This document shows positions 52,279-61,226 of a DNA stretch of 64,000 nucleotides, piece after piece. Position 1 is the first letter of the stretch. Each line of letters starts with the position of its first letter. The notes below the pieces were generated by a model, which did no database searches, was not told the origin of the DNA, and saw only the letters and a list, made by a program, of their open reading frames with translations. The translations under genes were made by a program, and so were the position numbers. Origin of the DNA: Rhizobium ecuadorense. Lineage in GTDB: Bacteria > Pseudomonadota > Alphaproteobacteria > Rhizobiales > Rhizobiaceae. The stretch lies in the NCBI RefSeq assembly GCF_001187535.1, contig NZ_LFIO01001267.1:1-64000 (forward strand), read 5' to 3'.

Positions 52279-52947
52279 TCAGACACCCGGCGCCGACAGG
52301 CTGAAGCAAGTGAAGACGGCCGAATAATGCACGGCCGCGGCGGTGACGACGAAAGCGTGCCAGATGGCGTTCTGGAAGCGCAGCTTCTCCCAGACATGGA
52401 AGATGACGCCGAGCGAATAGATGACGCCGCCGATGACGATCAGCAGCATCGAGGCGGTGGGAATGCGCGCGGCCACAGGGCCGGCCACCAGCACGCCGCT
52501 CCAGCCCATGGCGAGGTAAAGGAGGATGGCAAGACGGTCGTAACGGTCGGGGAAGACGCATTTCAGCACGATGCCGGCGGCGGCAAACAGCCAGATCGCC
52601 ACCAGCATGAAGAGGAGCAGCGGATCGTCGGCGCCGCGTTCGAGGAAAGGCGTGTAGGTGGCGGCGATCAACAGGAAGATCGCCGAATGATCGAAGCGGC
52701 GCAGATACCATTTGGTGCGCGAGACCGGCCAGGCATTGTAGGAAAAGGAAATGGCAAGCGTCAGCACCAGCCCGACGCCATAGATCCAGGCGGCGGCGAG
52801 CGCGCCATTGGAACTCCAGAGCGTGGCGTAGAAGATCAGCACCGTGGCCCCGATCAGCGCCAGCACGAGACCGACGCCATGGACGATACCGTCGGCGATC
52901 AGTTCATATCTGTCGTAAGCCCAGCGAATGCCGTTGAACTCGGCCAT
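52279..52947 (-). CDS. Hemolysin III / PAQR-family membrane protein
   Basis: 222 residues, seven transmembrane helices. Conserved PAQR residues: YDRYELIADGIVHGVGLVL (about 10-28), RFDHSAIFLLIAATYTPFL (about 83-101), and the C-terminal HAFVVTAAAVHYSAVF (His metal ligands, about 198-213). Members may act as zinc-dependent hydrolases in other organisms; the original haemolysin label is not a reliable guide. The ATG at 52947 follows the usual start; a start at 52956 is possible. Lies downstream of the universal stress gene, 127-base gap. Confidence 0.88.
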   Translation of the reverse strand: MAEFNGIRWAYDRYELIADGIVHGVGLVLALIGATVLIFYATLWSSNGALAAAWIYGVGLVLTLAISFSYNAWPVSRTKWYLRRFDHSAIFLLIAATYTPFLERGADDPLLLFMLVAIWLFAAAGIVLKCVFPDRYDRLAILLYLAMGWSGVLVAGPVAARIPTASMLLIVIGGVIYSLGVIFHVWEKLRFQNAIWHAFVVTAAAVHYSAVFTCFSLSAPGV

Positions 52948-53074
52948 GCACGCCAATCCGTTTCAGACCCGATTGCAATCGTCGCATCGAACGAACGGGC
53001 GCGCAACCGCGGCAAAGCGCACGGCCGGTAAATCTTCGTGACAGGCTGTTTGGCGGCGGGACGACTCGCGCAAA

Positions 53075-53494
53075 TCAAACCTTTTGCCGGTCGACCAGCA
53101 CCGAGCATTTGGCGTGGCGCACGACCCGGTCGGCGGTGGCGCCGATGAAGTAGTTGGAAAAATCCGGAACATGCGAAGCGACGATGATGAGGTCGGCACC
53201 GTAACTTTCGGCGGTCGAGATGATTGCTTTGGCGGGCGGGCCGTTGCGGATCTCCACGGTTGCCGCAATGCCGGTTGAGGCGATCAGCGCGTGCAACTGG
53301 TCGCGGCTGTCCTGCATGGCGTCCTCGACCATATTGGCCGGCAGTTCGATGGCGACATAGGTCGGCACATCCTCGATAACGTTGAGCGCGACGATTTCGC
53401 CGCCGTCGTCGAGCAAGGACGCGGCCTTGCGGAGTATCTTCTCTCCCTTTTCGATGCCGCCGAGCGCGATCGCGACGATGATCTTCCTGTACAT
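53075..53494 (-). CDS. Universal stress protein (UspA family)
   Basis: 139 residues, one Usp domain: MYRKIIVAIALGGIEKGEKILRKAASLLDDGGEIVALNVIED (about 1-42) and GADLIIVASHVPDFSNYFIGATADRVVRHAKCSVLVD (about 100-136), with the G-x-(9)-G-S/T-like ATP-binding region GATADRVVRHAKCSVL. The ATG at 53494 has GGAGGGAGCC upstream. An FNR/FixK-type box (53549-53562) lies 55 bases before the start, at the distance expected for a class II promoter, so expression probably rises under low oxygen. The upstream frame to 53572 is rejected. Confidence 0.93.
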   Translation of the reverse strand: MYRKIIVAIALGGIEKGEKILRKAASLLDDGGEIVALNVIEDVPTYVAIELPANMVEDAMQDSRDQLHALIASTGIAATVEIRNGPPAKAIISTAESYGADLIIVASHVPDFSNYFIGATADRVVRHAKCSVLVDRQKV

Positions 53495-53548
53495 GGCTCC
53501 CTCCATGACTGAGATGTATAAGTATCCTCTAAAGAAGATATGGACGCT

Positions 53549-53562
53549 TTGACCGCGATCAA
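53549..53562. promoter_or_regulatory. FNR/FixK anaerobox upstream of the universal stress gene
   Basis: TTGAC-N4-ATCAA matches the FNR/FixK consensus (TTGAT/C-N4-A/GTCAA). Its centre is at about -41.5 from a start site near 53514, and a plausible -10 (GATACT, minus strand, 53526-53521) lies between. This is the position of activator sites at class II FNR-dependent promoters. Confidence 0.75.
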
Positions 53563-53683
53563 GTGGGCGCAAATCATCGTCAACGCCTGCTCAACAGTTC
53601 ATCGTCAAAAACCGGACTTCTGTGAACAATCGCAATCGGCCATATAGGTATCAAGTACGGCAGGCCAGAGGAGACAGTGGCGA

Positions 53684-54649
53684 ATGAACCGGCGAAACTT
53701 CCTCGGCCTTGCTGCGGGCGGCACATTTGCCGCCACCGCCGGCGCGCCCTCCATTTTACAGGCCAGATCCGTGGCAGGAGAACAATCCATGACGACCGAA
53801 ACTTCCTATGCGCTGACGCGGCCCGCCTATATCGACCAGTCGCATCTCGTCGTGGCGGACCTCGATCTTGTTTCAGGCTTCTATCAATCGATGCTCGGCC
53901 TGAAGGTCATCGAGAAGACGGCGAGCGGGCAAGTGTTGGGGGTCGGCGATCTGCCGCTGCTGACGCTGACGACCGCCAAAGATGCCGCCATCGCGCCGCG
54001 CAATGCCGCCGGTCTCTTCCACACCGCCTTCCTGATGCCGGATCGGGGCGAACTCGCACGCTGGCTGCGCCATGCGGCTCACAACAATGTCGTGCTCGAC
54101 GGCGCCTCGGACCACCTCGTCAGCGAGGCGATCTATCTGTCCGACCCCGAAGGCAACGGCATCGAAATCTATGCCGACCGGCCGCATGAACAATGGAAGT
54201 TCCAGCAGGACGGCATGGTGGAGATGGCGACGCTGCGCCTCGACCTGCAGGCGCTCTATGACAGCGCACCTGACGAGCGCTGGGGCGGCATGGCTGATGG
54301 AACGGCGATCGGCCACCTGCATCTGCAGGTCGGCGATATTCCACAAGCGGACGCCTTTTACCGCGACGTGCTCGGACTCAAGCTGATGGCGAGCCGTCCC
54401 GGCGCAAGTTTCTTTGCGACCGGCGGCTACCATCATCATATCGCCGCCAATATCTGGAACAGCCGGGGTGCTACGGCACGCGCCGACAATATGACCGGGC
54501 TTTCGGACTACAAGCTCCGGTTCAACGACAAGGCGACGCTGGATGCGGCGATCTCCAAGCTCGATGCGCTGGAGATCAAGAGCGAGACGCGCGATGGCGG
54601 TACCTTCCTCAGGGACCCCTGGGGGATCGGCCTGACGCTTTCGGCGTAA
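53684..54649 (+). CDS. Two-domain glyoxalase/dioxygenase-like protein with alternative Tat-signal start
   Basis: 321 residues from 53684 or 286 from 53789. Two VOC modules: SHLVVADLDLVSGFYQSMLGLK (about 53-74) with EGNGIEIYADRP (about 156-167), and GHLHLQVGDIPQADAFYRDVLGLK (about 209-232) with the metal-ligand end DPWGIGLTLSA. This layout matches catechol-2,3-dioxygenase-like (CatE) proteins. The long form carries a twin-arginine signal (NRRNFLGLAAGG) and Ala-rich region with AGAGGAGA upstream; the short form has CAGGAG 8 bases before its ATG. Either or both may be made: exported or cytosolic enzyme. Confidence 0.85.
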   Translation: MNRRNFLGLAAGGTFAATAGAPSILQARSVAGEQSMTTETSYALTRPAYIDQSHLVVADLDLVSGFYQSMLGLKVIEKTASGQVLGVGDLPLLTLTTAKDAAIAPRNAAGLFHTAFLMPDRGELARWLRHAAHNNVVLDGASDHLVSEAIYLSDPEGNGIEIYADRPHEQWKFQQDGMVEMATLRLDLQALYDSAPDERWGGMADGTAIGHLHLQVGDIPQADAFYRDVLGLKLMASRPGASFFATGGYHHHIAANIWNSRGATARADNMTGLSDYKLRFNDKATLDAAISKLDALEIKSETRDGGTFLRDPWGIGLTLSA

Positions 54650-54793
54650 TTTCCGTGCCATGACAGTCGTTCACGCGGGATAATGCCATCCGCGTGAAGA
54701 CACGCGGCAAGCGCCCTGGCGGCCCCCACGGAACCGGAACCGCGTCGGCGCGTTTCCGTCACGAAGCAATGGGGCTTCGGGGAACCTCACCGC

Positions 54794-55960
54794 ATGGGCA
54801 TCGCCAATGGCATCCGCAAACAGGCCAAGAAGATCGCGATCGGCGAACGCCGCACCAGCGCCTGGGCGCAGACGCTGAGGGAGGCAGCCGAAGAGCTGCC
54901 GGCGGCACCGCTGCATCGGCTGGAGAAGGACGGGCTGGATATCAGCATGGCCTGGGCGATCATCGGCATCTTCGGCATTCTGGGGCTGGCCGCCGTCTAC
55001 CTGATGTCGCTGATCCTGATCCCGATCACGCTTGCCGTCGTCGTCGGCATGATCCTCGGCATGGCGGCGGAAAAACTCAGCCGGATGGGCGTGCCGCGGC
55101 TTGCCAACGCCGTCATGCTGTCGAGCAGCGTGGCTCTGGTGATCTTCCTGCTGATCAACTCGCTCGCCGGCCCGCTGATGACGCTTGCCAATGAGGGGCC
55201 GGCTTTTGCCGAGCGGACCATCAACCGCGTCATGCCTTATCTCGAGCGCATCGAATGGCTGCATATCACCCCGGCGACGTTCGAAAGCGGGCCGATGTCG
55301 ATCGGCGCATTGCTCGAAAACACCGGCAACGTGCTGCATGTGGTGACAACAAGCCTGACGCCGGCGCTGGTGCAGGGGCTGATCTTCTTTGCGGCGCTGC
55401 TGCTCTTCCTCGCCAGCCGGGTCAACCTGCGCAAGACCGTCATCATGACCTTCCGTACCCGCACGCAGCGGCTGGCAGCGATCCGCGTCATCAATGCCGT
55501 CGAGCAGGTGCTCGGCTTCTATTTCGCCACCGCCTCGCTGATCTATGTCGGGCTCGGCGTCGTCATGACGATCATCGCCTATGCGGGCGGGCTGGCGGCG
55601 CCGGTGCTCTGGGGCTTCTTCGCCTTCCTGTCGAGCTTCATTCCCTATCTCGGCATCACGCTGATGACGTTTGCGGTCGCGGTCGCCGGCATCCTCACCC
55701 ATGATGACCTCGTCATCGGGCTGATGCCGGCCGCGGCCTTCTTTACCGTGCATCTCGTCATGGAAAACCTGATCTTCCCGGCGGTGATGGGACGGCGGCT
55801 GGAAATCAATCCCTTTATCGTCTTCCTCGCCATCCTGTTCTGGACATGGATGTGGGGGGCCGTCGGCGCCATGCTGGCCCTGCCGCTGTCGCTGATCGTC
55901 ATCACCATCATCGAGGAATTGCTGATCGAGGAAAAGCCGCAGCCGCAATTGCCGAAATGA
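54794..55960 (+). CDS. AI-2E/PerM-family permease
   Basis: 388 residues, about eight transmembrane helices. Conserved PerM features: a hydrophobic start after a charged N-terminal region, the long central periplasmic loop (FAERTINRVMPYLERIEWLHITP...), and the C-terminal FIPYLGITLMTFAVAVAGILTHDD with LVMENLIFPAVMGRRLEINPFIVFLAILFWTWMWGAVGAMLALPL (about 319-363). The family includes the AI-2 exporter TqsA and Na+/H+ antiporters, so the substrate is open. Short 18-base gap to the FAD oxidoreductase gene. Confidence 0.9.
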   Translation: MGIANGIRKQAKKIAIGERRTSAWAQTLREAAEELPAAPLHRLEKDGLDISMAWAIIGIFGILGLAAVYLMSLILIPITLAVVVGMILGMAAEKLSRMGVPRLANAVMLSSSVALVIFLLINSLAGPLMTLANEGPAFAERTINRVMPYLERIEWLHITPATFESGPMSIGALLENTGNVLHVVTTSLTPALVQGLIFFAALLLFLASRVNLRKTVIMTFRTRTQRLAAIRVINAVEQVLGFYFATASLIYVGLGVVMTIIAYAGGLAAPVLWGFFAFLSSFIPYLGITLMTFAVAVAGILTHDDLVIGLMPAAAFFTVHLVMENLIFPAVMGRRLEINPFIVFLAILFWTWMWGAVGAMLALPLSLIVITIIEELLIEEKPQPQLPK

Positions 55961-55978
55961 GCAACCGGGGAGACGTCC

Positions 55979-57271
55979 GTGGCATCTGATCTCGATCTCG
56001 AGGACTCCGATCACGACCAGATGGTCAGCGGCCGCTCTCTCTGGGGGGAAAGCGGGGTTCGGCCGGAATGGCGGCCGATCGAGCAGAGTTTTTCCGCCGA
56101 CGTCGCCGTGATCGGCGGCGGCATCACCGGCGCATTGGTTGCCGAACATCTGACGGCGCGCGGCTTTTCCGTTGTCATCATCGACCGAGAGCAACCCGGT
56201 TTCGGCAGTACCGCGGCGAGCACGGCGATGCTGCAATGGGAAATCGACAGCACGCTCACCGAGCTGGAGGATTATTACGGCTTCGAACGCGCCGCCGGCA
56301 TCTACCGCCGCAGCGGAGCAGCGGTCGCCGGCCTTTCCAAGCTGATCGCCGCACACGGGATTGCCTGCGGCTTCCGGCCGCGCAACACGCTCTATCTCGC
56401 CGCCAACCAGGAAGGGGCGCGCGATCTGCTGGAGGAGCGCCAGTTGCGCCGCCGGGCCGGTCTGCCCGGCGTCTACCTCGAACATCCCGATCTCTTCACC
56501 CAGTTCGAATTGGACCGGGACGGCGCGATCTATTCGCCGGGTTCGGCCGAGGCCGATCCGCTGCTGCTGACCTGGGCATTGCTCGAAATGTCCGTCCGCC
56601 GCGGCGCGCGGCTGGTCAACGCTTCCGTCACGGCGCTTCACAGCGAAGGCGATCACGTCACCGCGGAGACGGACGCAGGCCATGTCATCGAGGCGCGGCG
56701 CGCCGTGCTTGCGACCGGCTATTCGATGCCGGGCATCGATATGCCGAAGCTGCACCGCACCAGTTCGAGCTGGGCGCTCGCCACCGTACCCCAGGACCCC
56801 GAAAATTTCTGGCGCGACAGGGCGCTGATCTGGGAGGACAGCCACCCCTATCTCTACATGCGCACGACCGAGGATGATCGCATCGTCGCCGGCGGCGAGG
56901 ATGACGGCACGGCCGATCCCGAAGCCCGCGACCACAAGCTGCCGGCAAAGATCATGGCAATTCGCGAGAAGATGAAGCGGCTATGGCCGAAAGCCGATAC
57001 GCGGGTGGAACACGCCTGGTGCGGAACCTTCGGCGAAACCGCCGACGGCCTGCCGCTGATCGGTCCCGTGCCCGGCATGCCGCATGTCCTTGCCGCCTAC
57101 GGCTACGGCGGCAACGGCATCACCTTCTCCTATCTCGCCGCCCAGATGATCGGCGCCATGCTGGCCGGCATGCATCGCGACTGGTTCGAGGATTTCGCGC
57201 TCGACCGGGATGGGCCGGGCCTGCGGCGGTTTGGGGAGGATAGGCTGGGGGCTGGGAGTGAGTTGAGGTAA
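55979..57271 (+). CDS. FAD-dependent oxidoreductase, DAO/glycine oxidase type
   Basis: 430 residues from the GTG at 55979, with GGGGAGACG about 7 bases upstream. Rossmann FAD motif VAVIGGGITGALVAEHLTARG (about 42-62), then GFGSTAASTAMLQWEID, and a C-terminal FAD-contact motif GTFGETADGLPLIGPVPG...YGYGGNGITFSYLAAQ (about 350-391). The family oxidises amines or amino acids, producing H2O2 with O2 as acceptor; substrate unknown. Only 18 bases after the permease, so probably an operon. Confidence 0.88.
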   Translation: MASDLDLEDSDHDQMVSGRSLWGESGVRPEWRPIEQSFSADVAVIGGGITGALVAEHLTARGFSVVIIDREQPGFGSTAASTAMLQWEIDSTLTELEDYYGFERAAGIYRRSGAAVAGLSKLIAAHGIACGFRPRNTLYLAANQEGARDLLEERQLRRRAGLPGVYLEHPDLFTQFELDRDGAIYSPGSAEADPLLLTWALLEMSVRRGARLVNASVTALHSEGDHVTAETDAGHVIEARRAVLATGYSMPGIDMPKLHRTSSSWALATVPQDPENFWRDRALIWEDSHPYLYMRTTEDDRIVAGGEDDGTADPEARDHKLPAKIMAIREKMKRLWPKADTRVEHAWCGTFGETADGLPLIGPVPGMPHVLAAYGYGGNGITFSYLAAQMIGAMLAGMHRDWFEDFALDRDGPGLRRFGEDRLGAGSELR

Positions 57272-57314
57272 AGGCTTGGGATTAACGAGCGTGCCGTGGC
57301 AGCCCTTACAGAAT

Positions 57315-58103
57315 TTACTCCGTCGTCCGATCGTCGCCCATATCCTCGACGTCCTCCAGACGAACAAATTCCGTGCCCTTCGCCTTCAGATCAACTAGCG
57401 CCTTCGCTACCCCCTCGCCTGCCGCATGGGTCGGCTGGTTGATGTGGGAGATGACGACATCGCCGTCCTTGGCCGAGGCGATGCGTTTTTCGGTGATCAC
57501 GGCGCCGAGCAGCGAGCCGCCATCGCCGTTTACCGAATAACCGGCGATGCGATAGCCCATGGCGCGGATTTCGCCGATGGCGGAAAGGTCGTATTTGGCG
57601 GTTGAGCCGCGGAACCAGTGGGGTGCCGGAATGCCGGCCGCGGTCATCGCCGCGGCGCCGCCCTCGACTTCCTGCTTCACCGCCTGCGGCGAGCCGGCCG
57701 AGGCGATGCCGTAAATCAGCGTCGGCGTATCGACGGCCGGAATATGGTTCTCTCCGTGATTTTCCAGTTCGAACAGATCGGGATTCTGCAGGAACACGGC
57801 AAGGGCAGCGGGGTTGTGCCTCAGCCAGCGGGCGGTGACGAAGATCGTCGCCGGGATGCGCTCGCGCACCAGGGTCGACAGGATGCGCTCGTCTGCCTGC
57901 CCCATGCAGGCATCGAAGGTCAGCGCGATGCGGGCATGGCCGGCAAGGTTGGAGCGGGCGATATGCAGATGCGGCTCGACGAGTTTTACTTCAGGCGTCT
58001 TTGTTGCCGGAAGTGCGGCCGGCGGCGCTGGCGGCATTTCATCCGCCAAGGCGGCTGAGAGGGCGGCGAAAAGCAACGCCGAAGCGAGCAGGATACGGTT
58101 CAT
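57315..58103 (-). CDS. Secreted polysaccharide deacetylase (NodB-like)
   Basis: 262 residues. Signal peptide MNRILLASALLFAALSAALA, then a NodB homology domain: motif 1 RIALTFDACMG (about 58-68; Asp then Ala-Cys where many members have DDG), motif 2 NHGENHIPA (metal-binding His pair, about 114-122), motif 3 WFRGSTAKYDLSAI, and a C-terminal VISHINQPTHAAGEGVAKAL. The variant of motif 1 is known in several exported subfamilies and does not by itself show inactivity. Probably removes N-acetyl or O-acetyl groups from a wall or capsule polymer in the periplasm. Confidence 0.87.
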   Translation of the reverse strand: MNRILLASALLFAALSAALADEMPPAPPAALPATKTPEVKLVEPHLHIARSNLAGHARIALTFDACMGQADERILSTLVRERIPATIFVTARWLRHNPAALAVFLQNPDLFELENHGENHIPAVDTPTLIYGIASAGSPQAVKQEVEGGAAAMTAAGIPAPHWFRGSTAKYDLSAIGEIRAMGYRIAGYSVNGDGGSLLGAVITEKRIASAKDGDVVISHINQPTHAAGEGVAKALVDLKAKGTEFVRLEDVEDMGDDRTTE

Positions 58104-58203
58104 ATGGAACTTCTACGATTTCGTCGGCCGATTTTAGCGGCTGCTTCTCTATGGCGCCATGTGGCCGGATGTCACCGCGGCTGCTCGAACAAAGGCAAAG
58201 GCA

Positions 58204-58593
58204 TTAATCGTAGAGATAATATTTGTCCCACTTCTCGCGCGGCACCTTGTCGCCGATCTGGTAATTGAGCTCGCGCACATTGATATGCTGCGGGCCGGTG
58301 ATGCAATTGTAGGAGAGATGGTACCAGTCGCCCTTGCTGCGGAAGACCGCGCCCGGCGCCTGCAGCGAATTGTCGCCGGGGATCGGGTCCTTGAAGGTAT
58401 AGGCGATCACCTTGTCGGGCTTGAAACCGGTGCTGTCCTGGTTGATGCGGCTCATCGCCTCGGTGTCGCAGCTCTGCTCCAGACGCGTCGAGGGATCGAG
58501 TTTTTCCAGCTGCTTCTTGATGGCCGGATCGACGGCAAAGGCGGGGGCGGCAAGGCCGATGAGGGATACGAACAGGAGCAGACGTTTCGGCAT
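58204..58593 (-). CDS. DUF930 exported protein
   Basis: 129 residues with signal peptide MPKRLLLFVSLIGLAAPAFA and a mature domain typical of DUF930: KQLEKLDPSTRLEQSCDTEAMSRINQD (about 27-53) with two Cys (about 42 and 96) that can pair, and LSYNCITGPQHINVRELNYQIGDKVPREKWDKYYLYD. Function unknown; periplasmic by its signal. The start at 58593 begins at the signal peptide; earlier in-frame codons to 58764 are not supported. Confidence 0.85.
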   Translation of the reverse strand: MPKRLLLFVSLIGLAAPAFAVDPAIKKQLEKLDPSTRLEQSCDTEAMSRINQDSTGFKPDKVIAYTFKDPIPGDNSLQAPGAVFRSKGDWYHLSYNCITGPQHINVRELNYQIGDKVPREKWDKYYLYD

Positions 58594-58847
58594 TGCTGAG
58601 AAAATCCCTTGCTGTTGTCCATTCTTCACCCTGCCCCGGGCAGCTTGCCGGGGGCTTGGCACGTGCAATTTTCGCTCTGCGATAGCGGACATTCTTAAAT
58701 ATTGTGGTGACATCAAGGCAGGGCGAGCCGAGCCGCCGCCTTGCCTGTGGAAGGTCACCCGCACCCTTGGCGCAGTCTTGCCGCTTGATCCGGCGGCGGC
58801 GCGCCTCTATCTCTTGCCAACACGATATCCCGATCCGGAGCCATTCC

Positions 58848-60956
58848 TTGTCCGTTTTCAAGAGCCTGCCGACACCGCCCGCCGCCCCGAAGAAGCCCGT
58901 CTCCGATACGCGCCACGGCATTACCCGCACGGACGATTATGCCTGGCTGCGCGCCGATAACTGGCAGGCGATGTTCAAGGATCCTTCGATCCTCGATCCC
59001 GAGATCCGCCAGCATCTCGAAGCCGAAAACGCCTATATGAACGCGGCGATGGAGGACACCAAGCCGCTGCAGAAGGTGCTGTTTTCCGAAATGCGCGGCC
59101 GCATCAAGGAAGATGACAGCTCGGTGCCGATGAAGGACGGCGCCTATGCCTATGGCACGTTTTATGTCACCGGCGGCGAACAGCCGCGCTATTTCCGCAT
59201 CGCCCGCGACGGCGACGTTGCCGACGAGACGATCCGCACGGTGCTGCTCGACGGCGACAAGGAAGCCGCCGGCAAAGCGTATTTCCGCCTCGCCGGCCTC
59301 GACCATACGAGCGATCACAGCCACGGCATCTGGGGCTATGACGACAAGGGCTCGGAGTTCTTCACGCTGAAGGTGCGCGACCTCTCGAGCGGCCAGGATC
59401 TCGACGACGTGATCGAGAATACCGGCGGCGGCGGCGTCTGGGCGCCTGACGGCAAGAGCTTCTTCTATTCGGCGCTCGACGAGAACCACCGGCCCTCGAA
59501 GGTGTTCCACCATATTGTCGGCCAGCCGCAATCGGCGGACCGGCTGGTCTATGAGGAAGCCGATGCCGGCTTCTTCATGGGCGTCGGCGGCTCGCTGCTC
59601 GACGATGTCATCTATATCGACATTCACGACCACGAAACCAGCGAATACCGGCTGCTGTCGACCAAGGATCTGACGGCGGAGCCAAAGTTGGTGGCGGCGC
59701 GCGAGGAAGGCATCGAATATTCGCTGACCGAGGGCGGCGACATCTTCTACATTCTCACCAATGACGGCGGCGCCAAGGATTTCAAGATCATGGAAGCGCC
59801 GGTGGACAATCCGGGCAAGGAAAACTGGCGCGAAGTGGTCGCCCACAAGCCCGGCACGCTTGTTATCAGCCATATGGCCTATGCCCGCCATCTCCTCTGG
59901 CTGGAGCGCAAGGACGGGCTGCCGCAGATCATGATCCGCGACCGCAAGACCGGCGAGGAACATGCGATCGCCTTTGCCGAGGAAGCCTATTCGCTGGGGC
60001 TTTCGGGTGCCGCCGAATACGACACCGATGTCATCCGCTTCTCCTATTCCTCGATGACGACGCCGTCGCAGCTCTACGACTACAATATGGTGACGCGTGA
60101 GCGCACGCTGTTGAAGACGCAGGAGGTGCCGTCGGGCCACAATCCCGACGACTACGTCACCCGCCGCGTCTTCGCCCCGGCATGGGACGGCGAGACGGTG
60201 CCGGTCACCCTGCTCTATCGCAAGGACACGCCGCTCGACGGCACCGCGCCCTGCCTGCTCTATGGCTACGGCGCCTACGGCATCACCATTCCGGCCGGCT
60301 TCAACACCAATTGCCTGTCGCTCGCCGACCGCGGCTTCGTCTATGCCATCGCCCATATCCGTGGCGGCAAGGACAAGGGTTTCGCCTGGTACGAAGACGG
60401 CAAGATGGAGAAGAAGACGAATACCTTCAAGGATTTCGTCGCCGCGGCCGATTATCTGAATCAACAGAAGTTCACCTCTTACGCGAAGATCATCGCCGAG
60501 GGCGGCTCGGCCGGCGGCATGCTGATGGGCGCGGTCGCCAACATGGCGCCGGAGAAGTTTTCCGGCATCATCGCCGCCGTTCCCTTCGTCGACGTGCTCA
60601 ACACCATGCTCGACGACACATTGCCGCTCACCCCGCCGGAATGGCCGGAATGGGGCAACCCGATCGACAGCCGCGAAGAATACGAGCAGATCGCCGCCTA
60701 TTCGCCCTACGACAATGTCGGCGCCAAAGCCTACCCGCCGATCCTGGCGCTCGGCGGCCTGACCGACCCGCGCGTCACCTATTGGGAGCCGGCCAAATGG
60801 GTGGCCAAGCTGCGTGAGGAGACCACCGGCGCCGCACCGATCCTGCTCAAGACCAATATGGACGCCGGCCACGGCGGCGCGTCCGGGCGCTTCCAGCGGC
60901 TGGAGGAGATTGCGTTTGAGTATGCGTTTGCGATCAAGGTGGCGGGGAAGATGTGA
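58848..60956 (+). CDS. ptrB: Oligopeptidase B (S9A prolyl-oligopeptidase family)
   Basis: 702 residues from the TTG at 58848, with GGAG 8 bases upstream. N-terminal seven-bladed propeller (from about 60) gating a C-terminal alpha/beta hydrolase. Catalytic residues: Ser554 in GGSAGGML, Asp640 in GLTDPRV and His675 in DAGHGGASG. The acidic region near the active site (EWPEWGNPID) is typical of oligopeptidase B, which cuts small peptides after Arg or Lys in the cytosol. Ends about 30 bases before a large inverted repeat. Confidence 0.9.
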   Translation: MSVFKSLPTPPAAPKKPVSDTRHGITRTDDYAWLRADNWQAMFKDPSILDPEIRQHLEAENAYMNAAMEDTKPLQKVLFSEMRGRIKEDDSSVPMKDGAYAYGTFYVTGGEQPRYFRIARDGDVADETIRTVLLDGDKEAAGKAYFRLAGLDHTSDHSHGIWGYDDKGSEFFTLKVRDLSSGQDLDDVIENTGGGGVWAPDGKSFFYSALDENHRPSKVFHHIVGQPQSADRLVYEEADAGFFMGVGGSLLDDVIYIDIHDHETSEYRLLSTKDLTAEPKLVAAREEGIEYSLTEGGDIFYILTNDGGAKDFKIMEAPVDNPGKENWREVVAHKPGTLVISHMAYARHLLWLERKDGLPQIMIRDRKTGEEHAIAFAEEAYSLGLSGAAEYDTDVIRFSYSSMTTPSQLYDYNMVTRERTLLKTQEVPSGHNPDDYVTRRVFAPAWDGETVPVTLLYRKDTPLDGTAPCLLYGYGAYGITIPAGFNTNCLSLADRGFVYAIAHIRGGKDKGFAWYEDGKMEKKTNTFKDFVAAADYLNQQKFTSYAKIIAEGGSAGGMLMGAVANMAPEKFSGIIAAVPFVDVLNTMLDDTLPLTPPEWPEWGNPIDSREEYEQIAAYSPYDNVGAKAYPPILALGGLTDPRVTYWEPAKWVAKLREETTGAAPILLKTNMDAGHGGASGRFQRLEEIAFEYAFAIKVAGKM

Positions 60957-60984
60957 GGGGTTGATAGAGGGGAATAGCGTAAGG

Positions 60985-61206
60985 CGTGCCGTGGTTGCCC
61001 CCCTCTGCCCTGCCGGGCCCGGGGCGAGCCACGGGTCTCGCCCGTCCTTCGGACCCCCCACAGGTGGGGAGATCGGCAAGTCGCCAAACCTTCGCGTCCG
61101 TCTATCGTTTCACCGGGCCGCGACGTCACTTGTTTGGGCAAGCCAGCGCTCCCAGCCAATCTCCCCACCTGTGGGGCCGGCAGGGCAGAGGGGGCTGGCA
61201 CGGTAC
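60985..61206. repeat. Large inverted repeat between ptrB and DUF1697
   Basis: Inverted arms of about 45 bases (about 60985-61018 with 61065-61079, and 61160-61206) read GTGCCGTGGTTGCCCCCC... against ...GGCTGGCACGGTAC. Inside are CCCCACAGGTGGGGAGAT and its inverted partner ATCTCCCCACCTGTGGGG. The left arm is interrupted by GAGCCACGGGTCTCG...CCGTCCTTCGGACC, a block also present near 46430. No gene is seen in it. Confidence 0.85.
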
Positions 61207-61226
61207 AACAGCCGAGGGAAGAGGAA

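Noticed and set aside
54671-56935. 754-codon open frame antisense to the AI-2E and FAD oxidoreductase genes
   Set aside because: Its translation is His/Arg/Gly-rich without known domains; the plus-strand genes have intact family motifs.
57315-58103. Polysaccharide deacetylase as nodB
   Set aside because: It has a signal peptide, no nodA/nodC neighbours and no nod box; only the fold is shared.
58755-61079. 774-codon open frame antisense to ptrB
   Set aside because: The protein encoded on the other strand is a clear oligopeptidase B with an intact catalytic triad; the antisense translation shows no domain.
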